Shown: positions 38,516 through 49,319, numbered from the stretch's first letter. The stretch is DNA of 64,000 nucleotides from Symbiodinium sp. CCMP2592 (GCA_905221615.1 CAJNDT010004557.1:558001-622000), one strand, 5' to 3'. Made by a program: numbers and translations. Notes: generated by a model not told the origin, from the letters alone.

Positions 38516-38737
38516 TGTGTATATATATATATATATATATGATAAAAAGTGTTTAGGGTTTAGGGTTTAGGGCCTGGAGGGAACCCCTACATTGCCCTTA
38601 CAAGAACATAGAGGGGCCTCTGAATGGGCTGTTGCCAGGTGCAGCCCTAAACCCTAAACCCTACACCCTAAACCCTAAACCCTGTCACTCTGCATGTGCT
38701 GCTGCTGATCATGCTAAGCCCTAGAATCCCTAAAATC

Positions 38738-38863
38738 AAAGGGAAAAGCAGGGACCCTTAATGGGTACCCCTGCCCTATAATTGGCTAAATCATTGGTAT
38801 ATAATGGCTATGTTAAGGGTATATACCTAGGGGTCCTTATTAAGGGTCCCTCCTTTTACCCTT
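38738..38863. mobile_element. Foldback element, family F, copy 1
   Basis: The arms AAGGGAAAAGCAGGGACCC and GGGTCCCTCCTTTTACCCTT bound a centre with GGTATATAATGGCTAT. A second copy is at 49398-49525. Confidence 0.85.
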
Positions 38864-39354
38864 GGATAAACTCCGAAACCCGGAGAGCGCTAATTACTAA
38901 ACCTCGAGAGCCCGAATCACAATCCCTCAGAGGCATCATCTGAAACCCGAAAAGCCCCAATCCGCAAACCGAAAGAGAGGGTTTAGGGCTTAGGGTTGAG
39001 CAGGCCTCATCGACTAACCCGAGCCCCAATAGAATCTAATCGCGCTGGTGCTTCATATGTTGTTAAGGTAACGTCTGCATGCTTAGGGCCTAGGGGAAAC
39101 CTCCAGTGCAGCCCAGATGCCCTGCAGACGTCGCCCCGAAGACTTCGACAAGATGCCTGGTGGGTTTAGGGTTCAGGGTTTCAGGTTTAGGGCTTGGGGG
39201 TTTAGGGCTTGGGGTTTGGGGTTTGCTGTTTAGGGTTTGGAGTTTGGGGGAGGCTTGTGCATTTGCCAGAAAAGAACGGGCCGAGAATATCTGGCCACAT
39301 TATTTTTCTGCTTCTGCTGCCATTTGTCTTTTTTTTTTTTGGCCCTGGGCCCTG
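38864..39354. other. Gene-free stretch
   Basis: Short telomere-like words lie at 39160-39245; no supported gene. Confidence 0.5.
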
Positions 39355-39842
39355 TTACTCTCATACTTTTATACTCTATTACTCTATGACTCCATTACTC
39401 TGTTACCCTATGGCTCTATTACTCTCTTACTCTAAAAGCTCTATTAATTACTCTATTACTCTAGTACTCTACTAGTCTATTACTCTGTTACTCTATTACT
39501 CTATTATTCTATTACTCTATTACTCTATTACTCTATTACTCTATTACTTTATTACTCAAATACTCTATTACTCTATTACTCTATGACCCTATTACTCTTA
39601 TACTCTTACTCTATTACTCTATTACTCTATTACGCTATTACTCGATTACTCTATTACTCTATTACTCTAATACTCTATTTAATAGAGTATTAGAGTAATA
39701 GAGTACTCTACTACTCCATTAACTCTATTTATTACTCTATTACTCTATCTACTTTATTTCCTCTATGACTCTATGACTCTATGACTCTATTACTCTGCTA
39801 CTACCCCTACTCCTACTCCTACTCCTACTCCTACTCCTACTC

Positions 39843-39890
<48 letters not shown>

Positions 39891-41460
39891 GTACTACTAA
39901 TACTGCTATTGCTACTGTTACTGGTACTGCTAATGTTGTTTTTGTTTTTTGCCCTCGGCCCTGTTACTCTATTACTCTAATACTCGATTACTCTAATACT
40001 CTATTACTTTATTAGTCTACTACTCTATTACTCTATTACTCGATTACTCTTATACTCTTACTCTATTACTCTATTACTCTTTACTCTAGTACTCTAGTAC
40101 TCTAGTACTCTAGTACTCTAGTACTCTATTACTCTAGTACTCTATTACTCTACTACTCTACTACTCTATTACTCTATTACTCTATTAGTCTATTCCTCTT
40201 ACTCTGTTACTCTATTACTCTATTACTCTATTACTCTATTACTCTATTACTCTATTACTCTATTACTCTATTACTCTATTATTCTATTACTCTATATCTC
40301 TATTACTCTATGACTCTAATACTCTATTACTCTACTACTCCTTTAACTCTCTTTATTACTCTATCATTCTTTTTTACTGTATTTCCTCTATGACTCTATG
40401 ACTCTACCCCTACTACTACTACTGCTTTCTGTATGTATGATCCAAGATTCAAGAGATATGCATGTGTATCCTCCACAGTTACATTGAACCAAAATTGTTA
40501 AGTATGATTATTGTGAGCGCCAAAAGCGCTGAAAGCGCAAGAAGCGACGACTCGTATCATGAGGCAGGGTTCAGGGTTCAGGGGGGAAGTCAGGAGCTGA
40601 GGGTTGAGGAATTTGTGTTTGTCGGTGCTTCTATGGCTCTTGCTGCTAGTGCTGTTGCTGTCGTAGCTGCTGCTGTTGCTGGTGTCGTAGCGTCTTGTCT
40701 GAACTGTGGTTGTTATTGTTGTTGTTATTGTTGTGGTTGTTGTTGTTGTTGTAATGCAACGGCCGCCGCCACCACCACCACCACCACCGCCACCACCAGC
40801 ATAAGATCACTACTATTACTAATACTAGTACTAGTACTATTACTATTACTATTACTTCTACTATTACTATTACTACTACTATTACTATTACTATTACTAT
40901 TACTATTACTATTACTATTACTATTGCTATTACTATTACTATTACTATTACTATTACTATTACTATTACTATTACTATTACTATTACTATTACTATTACT
41001 ATTACTATTACTATTACTTTTACCTTTACTATTACTATGCAGCACTATTACTATTACCATTGCCAATGCATAAAGTCATGGAGCAAAGCCTGCGGGTCAC
41101 GCGCTTCGCGCGCACTGTTTCTTGTACTATTACTCTGTTCTTTATTACTCTATTGCTATTGCTCTATTGCTCTATTGCTCTATTGCTCTATTGCTCTAGT
41201 GCTTTATTGCTTTATTGCTTTGTTACTTTATTACTCTATTAGTCTTTTCGTCTTTTAGTCTGTTTAGTTTGTTTAGTCTATTAGTCTATTAGTCTATTAG
41301 TCTACTAGTCTATTAGTCTATTCGTCTATTAGTCTCGTAGTCTATTGGTCTACTAGTTTATTATGTCTATTAGTCTATTAGTTTAATATCCGTCTATCTG
41401 TCTATTAGTCTATGACTGTATTACTCTATTACTCTTTACTATTACCAGTACTAGTACTAT
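39355..41460. repeat. Octanucleotide satellite mosaic (TATTACTC and variants)
   Basis: About 2.1 kb. TATTACTC units dominate 39355-40400. CTCCTA and CTA triplets occur at 39804-39892. TATTAC hexamers with GTT/CAC triplets occupy 40640-41060. TATTGCTC units lie at 41150-41220 and TATTAGTC units at 41235-41400. All ORFs here (poly-Leu, poly-Ser/Asn) are artefacts. Confidence 0.95.
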
Positions 41461-42236
41461 CTATAACAAACACGCCACAGGTGCAAAAAATAATGGCGAC
41501 AAAAATAGGCCATCCAAAAAAAACTCCACGCCAGACACCCGAAATCCAAACTTAGGGTTTAGAGTTTACGGCCCAGGCCGTGTCAACCCGACACCCCAAA
41601 AAGACCTCAATCACTCAACCCCCTCTGCTCCCCTAGCCCCATACCCCGAAACCCTTGCGCTGAAACCCAAACCTCAAACGCCTAAACCCCGACCTACAGG
41701 ATCACGGCACTTGGAAAGTCAGATCATGGACGCTGTTACTGGTATGATCAGTTAGTCTCAGGGTAGTTACCCTAATCATTACCCTGGCTACTAAGTCCCA
41801 TGACCGTATAAGTAACCCTTAACCCCCTTGGATCCCTTATGGAGCCCTTTAAAGAGCCCTGTAAGGAACCCTGTGAAGCTACTAACTCCCATGATACGAT
41901 CCTTCAAGTAGACCCTCAACTCTGAACCCTAAATCCCAAGAGGTGCCTTATAATATAAATCCCGTTTGTGGATCCTTTCAGGAACCCTGCTAAGTTACTA
42001 CTTGGAGGGTCGGGGGACTTAGTAAGTAGGTAGTAAGTAGACTTATAAGTACCCTAAAAGGGACCCTAGTTACTTACAAGTCCCTAAAATAACCAGTTGC
42101 TAAGTCCCCTAAACCCTAAACCCTTATAGAATCCCTATAGATCCCTTCAAGGGGGCCCTTAAGGAACCTTACAACCCCCTCTAAAGGCCTCCAAGTAAGC
42201 CCCACGATCGATTCAGTAGAGATGCAAGTTTGAGCG
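41461..42236. other. Gene-free stretch with broken foldback copies
   Basis: Degraded family-A pieces occur near 41700-41815, 41860-41915 and 42000-42195 (CTTAGTAAGTAGG, TAAGTCCC). Confidence 0.55.
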
Positions 42237-42360
42237 GCCTTGTCCTTTTTGGGGAAATTGACAGGGCCCTTTACCCCAGTCCCTTAATAAGAAGCCCTTA
42301 AAGAAGGTACCTTAACCGATCTGTCTATTCTTTATTAGGGGACCATAACAAAGGACAACA
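42237..42360. mobile_element. Foldback element, family T, copy 1, with flanking duplication
   Basis: The arms CCTTGTCCTTTTT and AAAGGACAAC are present. AGTTTGAGC is repeated at 42227-42235 and 42364-42372, within a longer imperfect match. A second copy is at 49638-49761. Confidence 0.75.
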
Positions 42361-42665
42361 GTGAGTTTGAGCCGGGGTCCCCTCTGAGAATGGTCTGAGC
42401 TGAAAGGCATGAGGCTTAGGGGTTTAGGGTTTGGGGTTTTGAGGGTTTCGGCTTTTAGGGTTTTTGGGAAGTTTAGAAGTTTTGGGCTTAGTTTTGGGGT
42501 TTGGGGGTTTAGGAAGTGTAGAGCTTAGGGTTCAGGATCTGGGCTTTAGGGTTTGGGAAGTTTGGGGTTTTGGGGATGAGGGTTTGGAGGGCAAGACTGA
42601 GCATTGACACAAAGGGCTCTGGTGCAGGACGGACTCAGGTGAGGGAGTTCTTGGGGTGTAGAGTT
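42361..42665. other. Gene-free stretch
   Basis: Degenerate TTTAGGG/TTTTGGG words only. Confidence 0.5.
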
Positions 42666-42788
42666 TACTTAGAGGATCATGGGACTTAGTAAGTAGGTTA
42701 TAATTGGGGTTATAAGTCCCCTAAGTGGGGTTACCCTAGCTATAACCTACTTATAACCTTACTTACTAAGTCCCATGATCCTTTAAGT
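42666..42788. mobile_element. Foldback element, family A
   Basis: The arms TACTTAGAGGATCATGGGAC and GTCCCATGATCCTTTAAGTA are near perfect. Confidence 0.88.
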
Positions 42789-43500
42789 AGGGGTTAGGGT
42801 TTAGGATTTAGGGTGCCAGGATATATATGGCCCATGGGTGCAGGGTAGTCTAGCGCTTCACGATTTGTTCCAGTGCATCTGCATGCTTGCACATGGTACG
42901 GTCTAGAGTTTAGGGGTTAAGGCTCCGTGTTTAGGGCCTCAAAACAGAGATACAACTCCACAAAACCTTGCAAACTAAGGACCCCTAAACCCCCAAACCC
43001 TAAACCCCTAAACCCTAAACCCCTAAACCAATTAGGGGAAATCCTGAAAGGGCAGCCTGGTCCCCCGTAGCCGCCGCCGTAGCCACCCACACCCCCATCA
43101 CCGCCGTAGTAGTATCCGCGATTTTCGCCACCTGGGATAGGGTTTAGGGTTTAGAGTTTAGGGGTTTAGGGCTTCGGGTTTTGGGGTTTCGGGTTTAGGG
43201 TTGAATGAGTTGGCTTTAAGGTTTTCGGTCTGGGTTTAAGGGCTGTCTGAGAGCTTGTACCATTTTGCAACCCTAGACCCAAACCCTGAACCCTGACACC
43301 CGAAACCTTAGAGGTTTAGGATTCACTGCTTGTTTGCTAATTCCTCGACCTGGGCCTAAACCCTGACACCCCAAGCACTAAATTTTACACACTCAAATAC
43401 TCATACTTGGGAGATCATGGGACGTAGTAAGCAAGGTTATAAGTTATAAATACCTTAAATTAGTTGGTTACACGCGCACCAGGCGCCACGATATATCGTG
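42789..43500. other. Gene-free stretch
   Basis: Telomere-like words and a truncated family-A arm near 43408-43455. No gene. Confidence 0.5.
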
Positions 43501-43510
43501 CCTTCCATTA

Positions 43511-43554
43511 GGGTGGAGGGGGGAGGGGGGGAGGGGGGGGGAGGGGGGGGGGGG
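43511..43554. repeat. G-rich tract
   Basis: Runs of 3-13 G separated by single A or T-G-G-A. It has G-quadruplex potential on the plus strand. Confidence 0.9.
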
Positions 43555-43579
43555 TTAAGAACGACCTCTGGCCTCGTAT

Positions 43580-43662
43580 GCATCTACAGACCAAGATTTC
43601 AAGTTTAGGGCTTTGGGTTTTTTTTTAGGGTTAGGGCATCTACAGACCAAGATTTCAAGTTT
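43580..43662. repeat. Telomere-like insertion with 27-bp target duplication
   Basis: The sequence at 43580-43606 (starting GCATCTACAGACCAAGATTT) is repeated exactly at 43636-43662. The 29 bp between the copies are telomere-like (AGGGCTTTGGG...TTTAGGGTTAGG). Confidence 0.9.
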
Positions 43663-44261
43663 CTTGTATGTCAGCTGCTCACAGAGCGACAAGGCATCGG
43701 TCAAGCGTCTGAGATATGTTTTTCGAATTTCTGCTCCAGACCTGTAGCTGGGTCACCCCAGGCCTCAACCCTAGGTAGAGGGCTTTCTGTGGTCCTTCAG
43801 GTTCCGGTGCGACTTTGGCGTGCAGGTTGCGAGTCTTTCGGGTTCAGAGTGTCTAAGACAAGAGAAAACCACACCCCAAAAACAGTATTTCCTGGTGTAA
43901 ATTAGCTGATTTATCAATAAAAAAGAATAGTTGGGGGCTCCTGATAATAACTTGAATTTACACCAAAATCATACCAAAACCCAGGAAATAAGCACATTCA
44001 GACACTGCAACGTAACAGGGCGCCTCACGCGCATGTGACCTAGTTACCCTAATACGAACCCTGGTTACAGGGTCCCATGATCCTTTCAGTAAGGGTAGTA
44101 TGAAGGTGCCTCGAAGGGCTCTGTAAGGGTACTGGCAGTTTTGAGGCTTACCTTGAGCTACCAAACCCTGTAAATTAGTGTTAATAATACCCTAAACCCT
44201 GAACCCCTAAAACCCTAAACCCTAAACCCCAAAGGAACCTGCACAAAATTTCGGCTATGGT
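43663..44261. other. Gene-free stretch
   Basis: Mostly unique DNA with a few CCCTAAA words. A 68-codon minus frame at 43958-44164 is weak. Confidence 0.45.
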
Positions 44262-44307
44262 AACCCTAAACCCTAAACCCTAAACCCTAAACCCTAAACC
44301 CTTAAAC
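44262..44307. repeat. Interstitial telomere-like array (CCCTAAA)n
   Basis: Six nearly perfect CCCTAAA units. Confidence 0.92.
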
Positions 44308-44503
44308 AGGGGTACCTGTAGCATTTCAACCTTGCAAAAGATGCCACCTTGATCCTGAGCACGCCTCACAGCTCAACTCTTCGGCGTTGCATAAGGGTTC
44401 CTTTAAGGGATCTATGAGGGTTCCTTTAAGGGATCTATGAGAGTTCCTTCGAAGTGATCTATAAGGGTTCTATAAAGGGTTTAGGGTTTCCGAAAATTAG
44501 GAC

Positions 44504-44626
44504 TACTTGGAGGAGCATGGGACTTAGTAAGTAAGGTTATAAGTACTTTAGTTGGGCTATAAGTAATTATAAGTATAGTTACTTTATTTATAACCCCAGT
44601 TACAAAGTCCCATGAGCCTTTAAGTA
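44504..44626. mobile_element. Foldback element, family A
   Basis: The arms TACTTGGAGGAGCATGGGAC and GTCCCATGAGCCTTTAAGTA are present. It immediately follows a partial family-D end (TTTCCGAAAATTAG). Confidence 0.82.
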
Positions 44627-44664
44627 GGGTTGAAGGTTTAGGGTTTAGGCGGTTAGGGTTTAAT

Positions 44665-44768
44665 GTAGGAACCTGATTAAGAAACCTTCGGCCTTCGTTC
44701 GGGCTCCTTATATGGATCCTCATATATTGGGGTTATAGGCACAGGGTTTCGTAATCAGGTTCCTACAT
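44665..44768. mobile_element. Foldback element, family H
   Basis: The arms ATGTAGGAACCTGATTA and AATCAGGTTCCTACAT bound the element. Related arms are near 36150-36215. Confidence 0.75.
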
Positions 44769-44827
44769 GAGGTGTTTAGGGTTTAGGCTTCGAGCCGAAG
44801 CAAAACCCTAAAACTCCAGAACCTGCG

Positions 44828-45045
44828 ACCTAAATCCTAAAACCCTACATCCTTCCGCGACCTAAATCCTATAACCCTACATCCTTCCGCGACCTAAATC
44901 CTATAACCCTACATCCTCCAGCGACCTAAATCCTATAACCCTACATCCTCCTGCGGCCTAAATCCTATAACCCTACATCCTCCTGCGGCCTAAATCCTAA
45001 AACCCTACATCCTCCCGCGACCTCAATCCTATAACCTTGCATCCT
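44828..45045. repeat. 32-bp tandem array
   Basis: About seven units of the form GCGACCTAAATCCTATAACC followed by CTACATCCTTCC. They resemble an expanded telomere-like sequence. Confidence 0.9.
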
Positions 45046-45135
45046 GAACCTTAAACCCTGAAATGCATCCACTGCTTCGCTTCCCGGCCCCCGGAAGTCG
45101 GCCAAGCATTTTGCGGCTTCACGCTTGTACTTCCA

Positions 45136-45283
45136 ATCATAGGAACCCTTAGTAGGCTTTAGGGTTACGGGGGAGGCGGGGGTTACGGGGCCTTGATACC
45201 TATAATAAGGACGGAAGAAAGCCTAAAAAAGTAAGTAGAGTCCCCTACCCCCCGTCCCCCTACCCCCTAAGGGTTCCTATGAT
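45136..45283. mobile_element. Foldback element, family G, copy 1 (uninterrupted)
   Basis: The arms ATCATAGGAACCCTTAG and CTAAGGGTTCCTATGAT surround G-rich and C-rich inner arms. Interrupted copy 2 is at 46284-46597. Confidence 0.82.
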
Positions 45284-45329
45284 CTAAGCAGAGAGGGTTT
45301 AGGACTTAGACCCCTCACCAGCGGAATAG

Positions 45330-45690
45330 TACCGAACCTGGCGATGACCTTGTCAAGGCATTGCTCTGCAAAACTTTGGATGATTCCGAAAACCACACGG
45401 AACTCTTCACGAGTTGTCATATCTTCCATGTTGCACAAGTGCTCTCTGATTGACCCATGTACAGGGATACTTCAAGTGCACCACCTGCCCATGCTCGTCC
45501 CGATACTCCTCTGATTCCCTCGAACTGCTGGACGAACTCCTGGCGCCGAATGAAGCCCCCGGGCACCAGGAAGACTTCTCTGAGGTGTTGGAACATGCGC
45601 TGCACACACTCGACTCAGGCGTGGAGCTGTGCACGCATGATTGCACGGTCTCGCCACACGAATCGATCAGAAGCACGCAAGGAGCCTTCC
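45330..45690 (-). pseudogene. Frameshifted coding relic (unknown protein)
   Basis: The minus strand reads as protein-like sequence in successive frames. RMFQHLREVFLVPGGFIRRQ (45605 side), then EEYRDEHGQVVHLKYPCTWV, then REHLCNMEDMTTREEFRVVF and IIQSFAEQCLDKVIARF toward 45330. A real gene broken by at least two frameshifts is the simplest reading. It is GC-rich against an AT-rich, repeat background. No family is recognised. Confidence 0.4.
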
Positions 45691-45802
45691 TTCTCAGGTT
45701 GAGATCACAACCGCAAACCTAATGTGAGGTTTAGGGTGTATGCCAACGCCAGAACCCTAAACCCTGATTCCAACAGTTCAAACCGTCAACCCGAAACGAC
45801 CC

Positions 45803-45910
45803 TAAAGGGAACTCCAGAAAGTTGGAATATGGTTTCAAGGTAGGATACCTTATGATTTACCATAAAGGGCTTGCGATAATCATATTCCAACTTTCTGGCT
45901 TTTACTTTAA
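45803..45910. mobile_element. Foldback element, family E, copy 2
   Basis: The arms CCAGAAAGTTGGAATATGG and CATATTCCAACTTTCTGG are present. The flanks AAACGACCCTAAA (45794-45806) and AAACGGCCCTAAA (45909-45921) match at 12 of 13 bases. Confidence 0.88.
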
Positions 45911-45987
45911 ACGGCCCTAAAACCCAAGTTCCAAAACCCTCACGATTTCAACCCCGAGACGCCTTTTTGAGCTCGATTCTAGGGGCT

Positions 45988-46198
45988 GCTTAAGGGATCA
46001 TGGGACTTAGTAACTTAACAAGGTTCCTTAAAGGGGTTCTATAAGGGATCTAACGGGTTTTCGGGTTACTTCAAAAATCATGGGACTCAGTAACTAGGGT
46101 CACCATTAAGCTATATTTATAGTTACTTCTAGCCCCAATTATAGTACTCATAACTTATAACCATACTTACTAAGTCCCATGCTCCTTTAAGTAGGGTT
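45988..46198. mobile_element. Nested family-A foldback elements
   Basis: An outer left arm (GGATCATGGGACTTAGTAAC near 45997) with TTCCTTAAAGGGG blocks surrounds an inner copy at 46077-46193 with arms TACTTCAAAAATCATGGGAC and GTCCCATGCTCCTTTAAGTA. Confidence 0.65.
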
Positions 46199-46283
46199 CC
46201 TAGGGGTTCCTTTAAAGGGGCCTACAAGTAGAGTCTCGGCTTCGGGATTCCAAGTTTGGTGTTGGGATTCCTTTGCCTGCTTC

Positions 46284-46597
46284 AATCATAAGGACCCTAA
46301 AGAAGGTAGGGGGAGGGGGGTTTAGGGTTTAGGGTTTAGGAGGGCCTTACGACTACTTGAAGGATCATGGGACTTAGTAAGTAGGTTACAATTGGGGTTA
46401 TAAGTCCCCTAAGTGGGGTTACCCTAATTATAACCTACTTATAACCTTACTTACTAAGTCCCATGATCCTTTAAGTAGGGGGGAGGGGAGTGGGGGGCCT
46501 TAATACCTATAACAAGGCCGTACTCGTAATCAGGCCTACTTAAGGAAGTCTAGTCCCCTACCCCCCTCCCCCCTACCCCCCTAAGGGTCCCTGTGAT
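46284..46597. mobile_element. Family-G foldback element interrupted by telomere repeats and a family-A element
   Basis: Outer arms ATCATAAGGACCCTAA and TAAGGGTCCCTGTGAT match copy 1 at 45136. The left G-rich arm is split by TTTAGGG units (46320-46340) and a family-A element. The split site shows GTAGGGGGAGGGG on the left and GTAGGGGGGAGGGG on the right, a probable duplicated target. Confidence 0.8.
46354..46477. mobile_element. Foldback element, family A (nested in family G)
   Basis: The arms TACTTGAAGGATCATGGGAC and GTCCCATGATCCTTTAAGTA are near perfect. Confidence 0.9.
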
Positions 46598-47560
46598 TCA
46601 AGGCGGCTAGACATAGAGCGTGGCGTTTAGGATTTGGAGTGTCGGGTTTGGGGGTCCGGGTTTGCGTGCTTGGGAGAATCACAGGCCTTGGTATTCTGGC
46701 TCAAAAGCCTTACAATCTAGGTTAGGACTAGGGTGTAGAACTCGAAACCCTAAATCGTTGCACCACTAAACCCCACAAACCCTGAACCGTGGCTGCAATG
46801 CTCTGATTGCGCTTCCTGCGGCAGGGCAGCTCCCCAAATCGCCAAGCTCCACCTACAGAAAGGTTCAGAGGACTTTGTGACTTAAAGGGCTCCTAAACAG
46901 GCTTCTAAGGGACGTATAGGGATTATGGACTTATAGCCGTGCTTACCACAACCCCTGAAACCTACAACCTCTAAAACCCTTATAGTGCCCCCTATTTAAC
47001 GTTCCTCCTCCAAGCATCGCAAGGGATCCAGAGAGCCCAAGACCCCTTAATTAAGGAGCATAGCTTAAATCATGATAGGAAGCCCCCAATAATTTGAGGT
47101 ATATCTATAAACTACAAACCCTAAACCTAAACCTAAGGGGCGTTTGGGCTCTCTGGGGATCCAGTTGCGAAGCTTTGAAATCTAGGGGCTGGCTCCTGGG
47201 CTTTGCGGCTCTTCAACTTTAGGCATACACCCCCCCTCAGAACCATAATGAAAATAGTGCTTCAATATTCTCTTGGGCTTTATATGGAAAAATATTACAT
47301 AATGAAAACAAAACTTTTAACTATTCTCTTAGGTTTTATATGAAAAAATATGCAAAAAAAGAATCCTAAGGAGACTAGAGTTTACGCTTGCAAAACCCTA
47401 AAGCCTTTTGGAGTCAAGAGCGGCAAAAGCGGGGCTCAGCTTTTAGGCTGTAGGGCTTGTGAGGAATTTTGTGGATTTTTGGAATGCCAAGTCTAGGGTT
47501 TGAGGTTTAGGGGTTTAAGGGCTTAAGGGTTTAGGGCTTAAGGGTTAAAGGGTGCGGCAT
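46598..47560. other. Gene-free stretch
   Basis: A palindrome-like stretch at 47025-47160 has AGAGAGCCCAA and TTGGGCTCTCT ends (a possible foldback element), with scattered telomere-like words. No gene. Confidence 0.5.
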
Positions 47561-48300
47561 TCAGGATGGTCGGTTATGCTATGATGAGAAACAGTCTTGC
47601 TGCTATCGCGATGGCCATTGCTACCCACGACACTCCTAGTCTCCACTACCGACCGGCTGCTCTCTCACAAGATCATCTGCTGTCCGTCATGACTAAATTT
47701 CTGCTGCCAAGCCCAACCATGACCACTGCCACTAACACCACCAGCACCACCAGCACCACCAGCGCAGTCACAAGTAGCACTGGGAGTGGGAGCAGCAGAA
47801 AGAGAAAAACTAAGAGCAGGAGGAGCAGGAGAAGGATGGGGAGCGGCAGCAGCCGCTGCAAGTCTCAAGCAGTAACAATGGTTCTCGTCTCGTTATCATC
47901 CTCATCCCGCTGGCCCTCTTAGACGTCAAGGTCGTCTTCACGTCGTCGTCGTCGTCGGAGCCAATGCCGTTCCCTTGGCCATCGTTGTTGTTGCTATTGC
48001 GGCGTCGTCGTGTTATGGTCGTCACCGTCATCGTCATCGTCATCGTCGCCGCCGCCTCCTCCTACGGTACTCCTCCCCCTCAGCCTCTTCCTCCTCCTCC
48101 TCCTCCTCCTGCTCCTCCTCCTCCTCCTAATCCAAGTCCTGTCTGTTGCCGTCGTCGAAGTCATCTCGTGTTTACTTGGATGCTGACAGCACCTACTAGG
48201 TCTACCAATTGTCTTTTCCTATTGCCAGCAACTACCGTACCAATAGTAGTTAGTAGTCCAGGCAACAGGGCTAAGTCACAGGTCTATCGCTGATGAGCAT
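47561..48300. repeat. Trinucleotide-rich low-complexity region
   Basis: CCAGCA/CAC repeats (47720-47765), GTCGTC (47935-48035) and CTCCTC (48050-48130). Thr/Ser-, Arg- and Pro-rich frames on both strands are most simply explained by composition. Confidence 0.75.
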
Positions 48301-48817
48301 TACATCAACGACCTCGCTATAATCATCACCATCACAATCATCAGAAGCGGCAGAAATGGTCATGAGCATCCGCAAGATTATCCTCACTCTAAAGCCTAGC
48401 GGAAGGAGCCCTTGAAGCCAAGTCCCAAGCCATAGTGCCTAAATACTGCAGCCTGAAACACCCAACACCCCTAAGACCTAGGCCGCAAACCCGAAAGTCC
48501 ATCTGAGCACCTGAGCGATAAGGTCCCCGAGCCCCTAAACCCGAATGTTCCCAATCTTCTTAACATCATCTTAACTAGACCCAAGAGTCAACTAGGAACA
48601 AAAAAAGGGGTGCCCTTTCTTGGTGCATTACCCATAGTAAGGAATATACCATAATTCCCCGAGTTTAGGGTCCTTAAGGTAATGCAGGATTTATATCATC
48701 AACCGTAGTTAAGAACCGAAAACGGCGAGCCTCCACCCATCTTCCGGCCTGAAGATGAACAGTGCTTTGGATCTCGGGGTTTGGGTTAAGTTTAGGGTTT
48801 TGGGGTTTTGGGGTTTT

Positions 48818-48945
48818 GGGGTGTAGGGTTTGAGGTTCCTTTAAGGGGTTCTTGAAGGTTCCTTTAGGGTTCAGGGGTTTCGGGGTGTTCAGGGGTTTCG
48901 GGGTGTAGGGTTTGAGGTTCCTTTAAGGGGTTCTTGAAGGTTCCT
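48818..48945. repeat. 46-bp direct repeat flanking telomere-like sequence
   Basis: Positions 48818-48863 and 48900-48945 are identical (starting GGGGTGTAGGGTTTGAGGTT). The 36 bp between them are GGG/TTT-rich and telomere-like. Confidence 0.88.
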
Positions 48946-49319
48946 AAATCCTAAACCCTCAACCCTGAACCGGGCTACAGTAGACCCCATAAAGTTGGAA
49001 ACCGGATTAAGGCCAAATAGTGCTGGGATTCTACTGTAATCTGTTTTGGGCTTCTACTGTAGTCTGTTGGGAGCTCAGGAGAGTGGCCTGTTTCATGCTT
49101 CGAGGAGCTTGCAGAAAGGCTTTGGGGGTCTTTTGTGGCATGGCATCATCTTAAGGCACAGGGTAAAGAGCTCCTGTCTGACGTCTTCAAAAGGGGGTTT
49201 AGGGTTCTTTCTAAGGGATCTATAGGGGTTGAGGGTTTGGGGTTTAGGACTTCAGGATTTAGGGGTTTAGGGTTCGGGGTTTAGGGGTTTAGTGATTAGG
49301 GTTTTTAGAGCTTCCTTTC

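Noticed and set aside
40462..41073. Poly-Leu plus frame and Asn/Ser minus frame
   Set aside because: Read from the TATTAC satellite.
39355..41460. CRISPR-like array
   Set aside because: Units are contiguous 6-8 bp repeats with no spacers.
46690..46700. Dinoflagellate spliced-leader-like TGGCTCAA
   Set aside because: Only the last bases match; the characteristic upstream part is absent.
47566..48293. Thr/Ser- and Arg/Pro-rich frames that could pass for SR proteins
   Set aside because: Composition follows CCA, GTC and CTC triplet repeats; both strands are open.
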